Shown: in pieces, positions 15,605 to 18,235 of the stretch | How positions within the stretch are numbered: position 1 is the first letter of the stretch | Layout: each line of letters begins with the position of its first letter | From: an uncultured Fusicatenibacter sp. | GTDB taxonomy: Bacteria; Bacillota; Clostridia; Lachnospirales; Lachnospiraceae | NCBI GenBank assembly: GCA_902493585.1 | Contig: CABUPZ010000050.1 | Span: 1 to 18,235, forward strand | Direction: 5' to 3' | Length of the DNA stretch: 18,235 nucleotides | The notes under the pieces: model-generated | Databases searched by the model: none | Told to the model about the DNA's origin: nothing | Seen by the model: only the letters and a program-made list of their open reading frames with translations | Translations under genes and position numbers: made by a program

Positions 15605-15630
15605 TATAACCAGAACTCTTCGCGGTTATA
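15605..15630. promoter_or_regulatory. Inverted repeat upstream of rubrerythrin
   Basis: TATAACC (15605-15611) and GGTTATA (15624-15630) form perfect 7-base arms separated by 12 bases. They overlap the likely -10 (TATAGT on the minus strand, 15603-15608). The site could be an operator for an oxidative-stress regulator, but it does not match the PerR box I know. Confidence 0.4.
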
Positions 15631-15707
15631 CTAGAGCGTGTTTGAAAATTGCTTTCTGCGAGATGTGCGTCACAGTTTGTGGGAATGAATTTTCAAACAC
15701 GCTCTAG
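15631..15707. repeat. 77-base palindromic element with perfect 20-base arms
   Basis: The 20-base left arm (15631-15650) and its exact reverse complement (15688-15707) flank a 37-base centre that contains CACAGTTTGTG. Both ends read CTAG. A further copy of part of the arm, TTTTCAAACAC, follows directly at 15708-15718. The form is that of a MITE or REP-like mobile palindrome. It separates the divergent rubrerythrin and aldo/keto reductase genes. There is no coding capacity. Confidence 0.8.
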
Positions 15708-15812
15708 TTTTCAAACACCTTTTGGTGTGGTAAAATAAAGACATCCATTTCGAATCTTGAGAGAAAATGGAAAGGGACAGATAAGAATTTCAAAGGAAGA
15801 GAGGGAAAACAA

Positions 15813-16835
15813 ATGACAGAAGTAACGCTTGGAAAAACCGGGATCACAGTCAACAAAAATGGTTTTGGCGCTCTCCCGATCCAGAGGATCAGCAAAGAGG
15901 ACGCTGTAAAACTTCTGCGGAGAGCCTATGACGGCGGCATGCATTTTTTTGACACGGCAAGAGCTTACACGGACAGTGAGGAGAAGCTGGGCGCTGCGTT
16001 CTCACATATGAGGGACAAGGTATACATTTCTTCCAAGACTGCGGCACAGAACGCGGAGCAGTTCTGGAAAGACCTGGAAACCAGTCTGAAAATGCTGAAC
16101 ACAGATTATATCGACCTGTATCAGTTCCACAACCCTGCATTCTGCCCGAAACCGGGAGATGGAACCGGACTGTATGAGGCGATGCTGGAGGCAAAGGCAC
16201 AGGGAAAAATCCGCCATATCGGCATTACGAACCACCGTCTGAAAGTGGCGGACGAGATCCTGGAGTCCGGCCTTTATGAGACGCTGCAGTTTCCGTTCTG
16301 TTACCTTGCAACGGAGCAGGATCTGAAGATCGTAGAAAAATGTAAGGAAAAACAGATGGGATTTCTGGCAATGAAAGCGCTTTCGGGAGGATTGATCAAC
16401 AACTCTGCGGCTGCTTATGCGTATCTGGCACAATTTGACCACGTTCTTCCAATCTGGGGCGTACAGAGGGAGAAAGAGCTGGATGAGTTTCTGGAATATG
16501 TAGTCTGTCCGCCGGAGATGACGCCGGAACTGGAGGCGCAGATTGAAAAAGACCGTAAAGAGCTTTCTGGAAACTTCTGCAGAGCCTGTGGATATTGTAT
16601 GCCGTGTCCGGCAGGGATCGAGATCAATACCTGCGCCCGCATGAGTCTGCTGATCCGCCGCGCTCCGTCTGCTGCACAGCTCACCCCGCAGGCACAGGAG
16701 ATGATGAAGAAGATCGAGGGATGTCTGCACTGCGGAGCCTGCATGAAGAAGTGTCCTTACGGACTGAATACACCGCAGCTGCTGGAAGAAAATTATAAAG
16801 ATTATAAAGAAATCCTGGCGGGAAAAGAAATCTGA
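15813..16835 (+). CDS. Aldo/keto reductase with two C-terminal Fe-S cluster motifs
   Basis: This 340-residue protein joins an NADPH-type aldo/keto reductase barrel to a ferredoxin-like tail. The catalytic tetrad is present: Asp47 and Tyr52 (FFDTARAY), Lys75 (SSKT) and His106 (YQFHN). The tail carries CRACGYCMPCP (Cys256, 259, 262, 265) and CLHCGACMKKCP (Cys304, 307, 310, 314), each able to hold a [4Fe-4S] cluster. This architecture is common in Clostridia; the substrate is usually unknown, and electron transfer to or from ferredoxin is inferred. The ATG at 15813 has GAGGG upstream. It is a single-gene unit. A weak promoter (TAAAAT at 15731-15736) may lie just past the palindromic element. Confidence 0.92.
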   Translation: MTEVTLGKTGITVNKNGFGALPIQRISKEDAVKLLRRAYDGGMHFFDTARAYTDSEEKLGAAFSHMRDKVYISSKTAAQNAEQFWKDLETSLKMLNTDYIDLYQFHNPAFCPKPGDGTGLYEAMLEAKAQGKIRHIGITNHRLKVADEILESGLYETLQFPFCYLATEQDLKIVEKCKEKQMGFLAMKALSGGLINNSAAAYAYLAQFDHVLPIWGVQREKELDEFLEYVVCPPEMTPELEAQIEKDRKELSGNFCRACGYCMPCPAGIEINTCARMSLLIRRAPSAAQLTPQAQEMMKKIEGCLHCGACMKKCPYGLNTPQLLEENYKDYKEILAGKEI

Positions 16836-16861
16836 GCTTCGCCTGAAAAGGAAGACAAATT

Positions 16862-16890
16862 TTTTCGGCTGTTTTCGTGTTTTCCGAAAA
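16862..16890. terminator. Hairpin after the aldo/keto reductase gene, weak terminator
   Basis: TTTTCGG (16862-16868) pairs with CCGAAAA (16884-16890) around a 15-base T-rich loop. The tail has no clean T run, so termination would be weak. Confidence 0.35.
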
Positions 16891-16978
16891 TATAATTCAG
16901 CGAATTGTATAGAAATTGTTTGAATTTTTATACATCATGCCGAAAAAAACGGGATGGATGAAAATGCCGGGAAAAGAA

Positions 16979-17007
16979 TTGACAGAAATTTATAAAATGT
17001 TTATAAT
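16979..17007 (+). promoter_or_regulatory. Consensus promoter for the riboswitch-like leader
   Basis: A perfect TTGACA (16979-16984), a 17-base spacer and a perfect TATAAT (17002-17007) predict a start at about 17014, exactly where the folded leader begins. A promoter this strong fits a gene controlled after initiation. Confidence 0.9.
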
Positions 17008-17013
17008 TAGGAC

Positions 17014-17200
17014 AGATAAAGGGGAGTAGCTGCCATTTAAGATGGATTTTCCTGCGCCATACCGGTTGAGAAAGGAATGTATTTGAAACTTGCAGGAAGA
17101 AGTTTTCAAATAAATTCCGGACTGCAATCCGCGGAAGATTGAAATAGCGAGACTTTTATTGCAGTTGAATTCAAAGTCGCTGTGATAAGAGTCTCTTTTT
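17014..17200 (+). ncRNA. Riboswitch-like leader with mutually exclusive terminator (ON-switch layout)
   Basis: P1 pairs ATAAAGG (17016-17022) with CTTTTAT (17153-17159). Inside it come GGAGTAGC on the 5' side and AGCGAGA on the 3' side, close to the yybP-ykoY (Mn2+) riboswitch boxes GGGGAGUAGC and GCAAGAC. P2 is 17047-17056 with 17130-17138 (one bulged T). P3 is a long stem, 17074-17088 with 17104-17118 (one mismatch). A 16-bp terminator stem (17149-17164 with 17180-17195) followed by TTTTT uses the P1 3' strand as its left arm, so P1 and terminator exclude each other: ligand binding should turn the gene on. The middle lacks the yybP-ykoY CGUCAAU-like loop, so it may be a variant or another ion riboswitch, for example a Na+ class. 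Confidence 0.75.
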
Positions 17201-17265
17201 GTAGGAAATTCCGTTTTTTGACGGCTATGATTCTTTTATAATTTCATAAAGAAGGAGAAACGTAT

Positions 17266-18235
17266 ATGGAGTTTTTGATTGAAGGCATTATGGCCCTGAC
17301 CTGGAAACAGGTAGTCATGTATGCGGTGGGAATTCTGTTGATCTGGCTGGCGATCAAGAAGGAGTACGAGCCTTCACTGCTGCTGCCGATGGGATTTGGA
17401 GCGATCATGGTCAATCTGCCGTTTTCCGGTGTGCTTGATCAGGTGCTTCAGGGAGGCATCGAGTCTCATGGTATCATCGAGTGGCTGTTCAATGTCGGTA
17501 TTGATGCTTCCGAGGCAATGCCGATCCTGCTGTTTATCGGTATCGGAGCGATGATCGACTTTGGTCCGCTGTTGTCCAATCCCGTCATGTTTCTGTTTGG
17601 CGCGGGCGCACAGTTCGGTATTTTCGCAGCGGTTCTGCTTGCGGCACTGCTGGGATTCGATCTGAAAGACGCAGCGTCCATCGGTATCATCGGTGCTGCA
17701 GACGGTCCGACTTCCATTCTGGTATCACAGATCATGAATTCAAACTACATTGGACCGATCGCGGTGGCGGCATATTCTTACATGGCTCTGGTTCCGATCA
17801 TTCAGCCGGCAGCCATCAAACTGGTTACCACAAAGAAAGAGCGCCGCATTCATATGGATTACAATCCGAAGAATGTCAGCCGTCAGATGCGTATCGCATT
17901 CCCGATCGTCGTTACGATCGTTGTTGGCTTGATCGCACCGACCTCTGTTGCTCTTGTTGGCTTCCTGATGTTCGGTAACCTGATCCGTGAGTGTGGTGTT
18001 CTGGGAACAATGTCCGATACTGCACAGAACAATCTGGCAAACCTGATCACACTGCTTCTTGGAATCACCATTTCCTTCAGTATGCAGGCTGAGAATTTCG
18101 TAACCGTTCAGACAATCATGATCATGGTAATCGGTCTGTTCGCATTCGTTATGGATACTATCGGTGGTGTTCTGCTTGCGAAATTCATCAATCTGTTCCT
18201 GAAAAAGAAGATCAATCCTATGATCGGTGGCGCAG
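17266..18235 (+). CDS. Na+-translocating decarboxylase beta subunit (OadB/MmdB/GcdB family), 3' partial
   Basis: 323 codons are visible before the window ends; the family is about 370-430 residues. This membrane subunit uses decarboxylation of a biotin-bound carboxyl group to pump Na+ out of the cell. The diagnostic block GIIGAADGPTSILVSQ holds the Asp known in the family as a Na+ and proton site. Helices such as AMPILLFIGIGAMIDFGPLL and FPIVVTIVVGLIAPT fit the OadB fold. The ATG at 17266 has AAGGAG upstream. It follows directly on the riboswitch-like leader and is the first gene of its transcript; no carboxyltransferase or biotin carrier gene lies upstream. Which substrate the complex decarboxylates (oxaloacetate, methylmalonyl-CoA or glutaconyl-CoA) cannot be told here. 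Confidence 0.93.
   Translation, partial: MEFLIEGIMALTWKQVVMYAVGILLIWLAIKKEYEPSLLLPMGFGAIMVNLPFSGVLDQVLQGGIESHGIIEWLFNVGIDASEAMPILLFIGIGAMIDFGPLLSNPVMFLFGAGAQFGIFAAVLLAALLGFDLKDAASIGIIGAADGPTSILVSQIMNSNYIGPIAVAAYSYMALVPIIQPAAIKLVTTKKERRIHMDYNPKNVSRQMRIAFPIVVTIVVGLIAPTSVALVGFLMFGNLIRECGVLGTMSDTAQNNLANLITLLLGITISFSMQAENFVTVQTIMIMVIGLFAFVMDTIGGVLLAKFINLFLKKKINPMIGGA

Noticed and set aside
17214..17242. Second promoter directly before the decarboxylase subunit (TTGACG and TATAAT)
   Set aside because: The spacer is only 13 bases, too short for a normal sigma-A promoter.

Overview
The window looks like a stretch of chromosome from an anaerobic gut-type Clostridia, most likely Lachnospiraceae. The reasons are moderate GC, strong AGGAGG-type ribosome binding sites, consensus TTGACA/TATAAT promoters with 17-base spacers, and gene content such as rubrerythrin, an Fe-S aldo/keto reductase and a sodium-pumping decarboxylase beta subunit. 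This placement is by gene style; no rRNA or other marker gene is present. I saw no tRNA, rRNA, CRISPR array, intact transposase or phage gene.

Layout. (1) 1-3230: a heterodimeric CydDC-type ABC exporter, the first gene cut by the window edge, closed by a bidirectional terminator. (2) 3284-4971, minus strand: a decaying cluster made of a Cys-rich fragment, a hexapeptide sugar O-acetyltransferase with two lesions, and an AraC regulator with an ATA in place of its start codon and an in-frame TGA. A direct repeat of 21-base period, shaped like an AraC operator, still sits in front of the acetyltransferase. (3) 5014-6268, minus strand: an AI-2E-family membrane protein. (4) 6347-11189, plus strand: an uptake operon. 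A consensus promoter drives a leader of about 280 bases ending in an intrinsic terminator. Then come an unusual protein with four HNH-associated repeats, a lipoprotein/FecCD permease/ATPase trio of the cobalamin/Fe-siderophore class, and a CGGC-like Cys-rich protein. (5) 11177-11624, minus strand: an internally deleted relic of an ABC ATPase. (6) 11660-13031: glyA with promoter and terminator. (7) 13039-13287, minus strand: a GNAT relic. (8) 13566-14911: a VanZ-family protein and xpt. (9) 14954-15577, minus strand: rubrerythrin. (10) 15605-15707: inverted repeats, including a 77-base element with perfect 20-base arms. (11) 15813-16835: an Fe-S aldo/keto reductase. (12) 16979-18235: a consensus promoter, a structured riboswitch-like leader with a mutually exclusive terminator, and the beta subunit of a Na+-translocating decarboxylase that runs off the window.

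The most interesting parts are the two structured, terminator-bearing leaders. The one at 17014-17200 has ends like the yybP-ykoY metal riboswitch but a different middle, and folds as a genetic ON switch in front of an ion-pumping membrane subunit. The one at 6382-6665 precedes the metal/corrinoid uptake operon. The repeat protein that opens that operon is also notable. No complete new defence or mobile system is visible.
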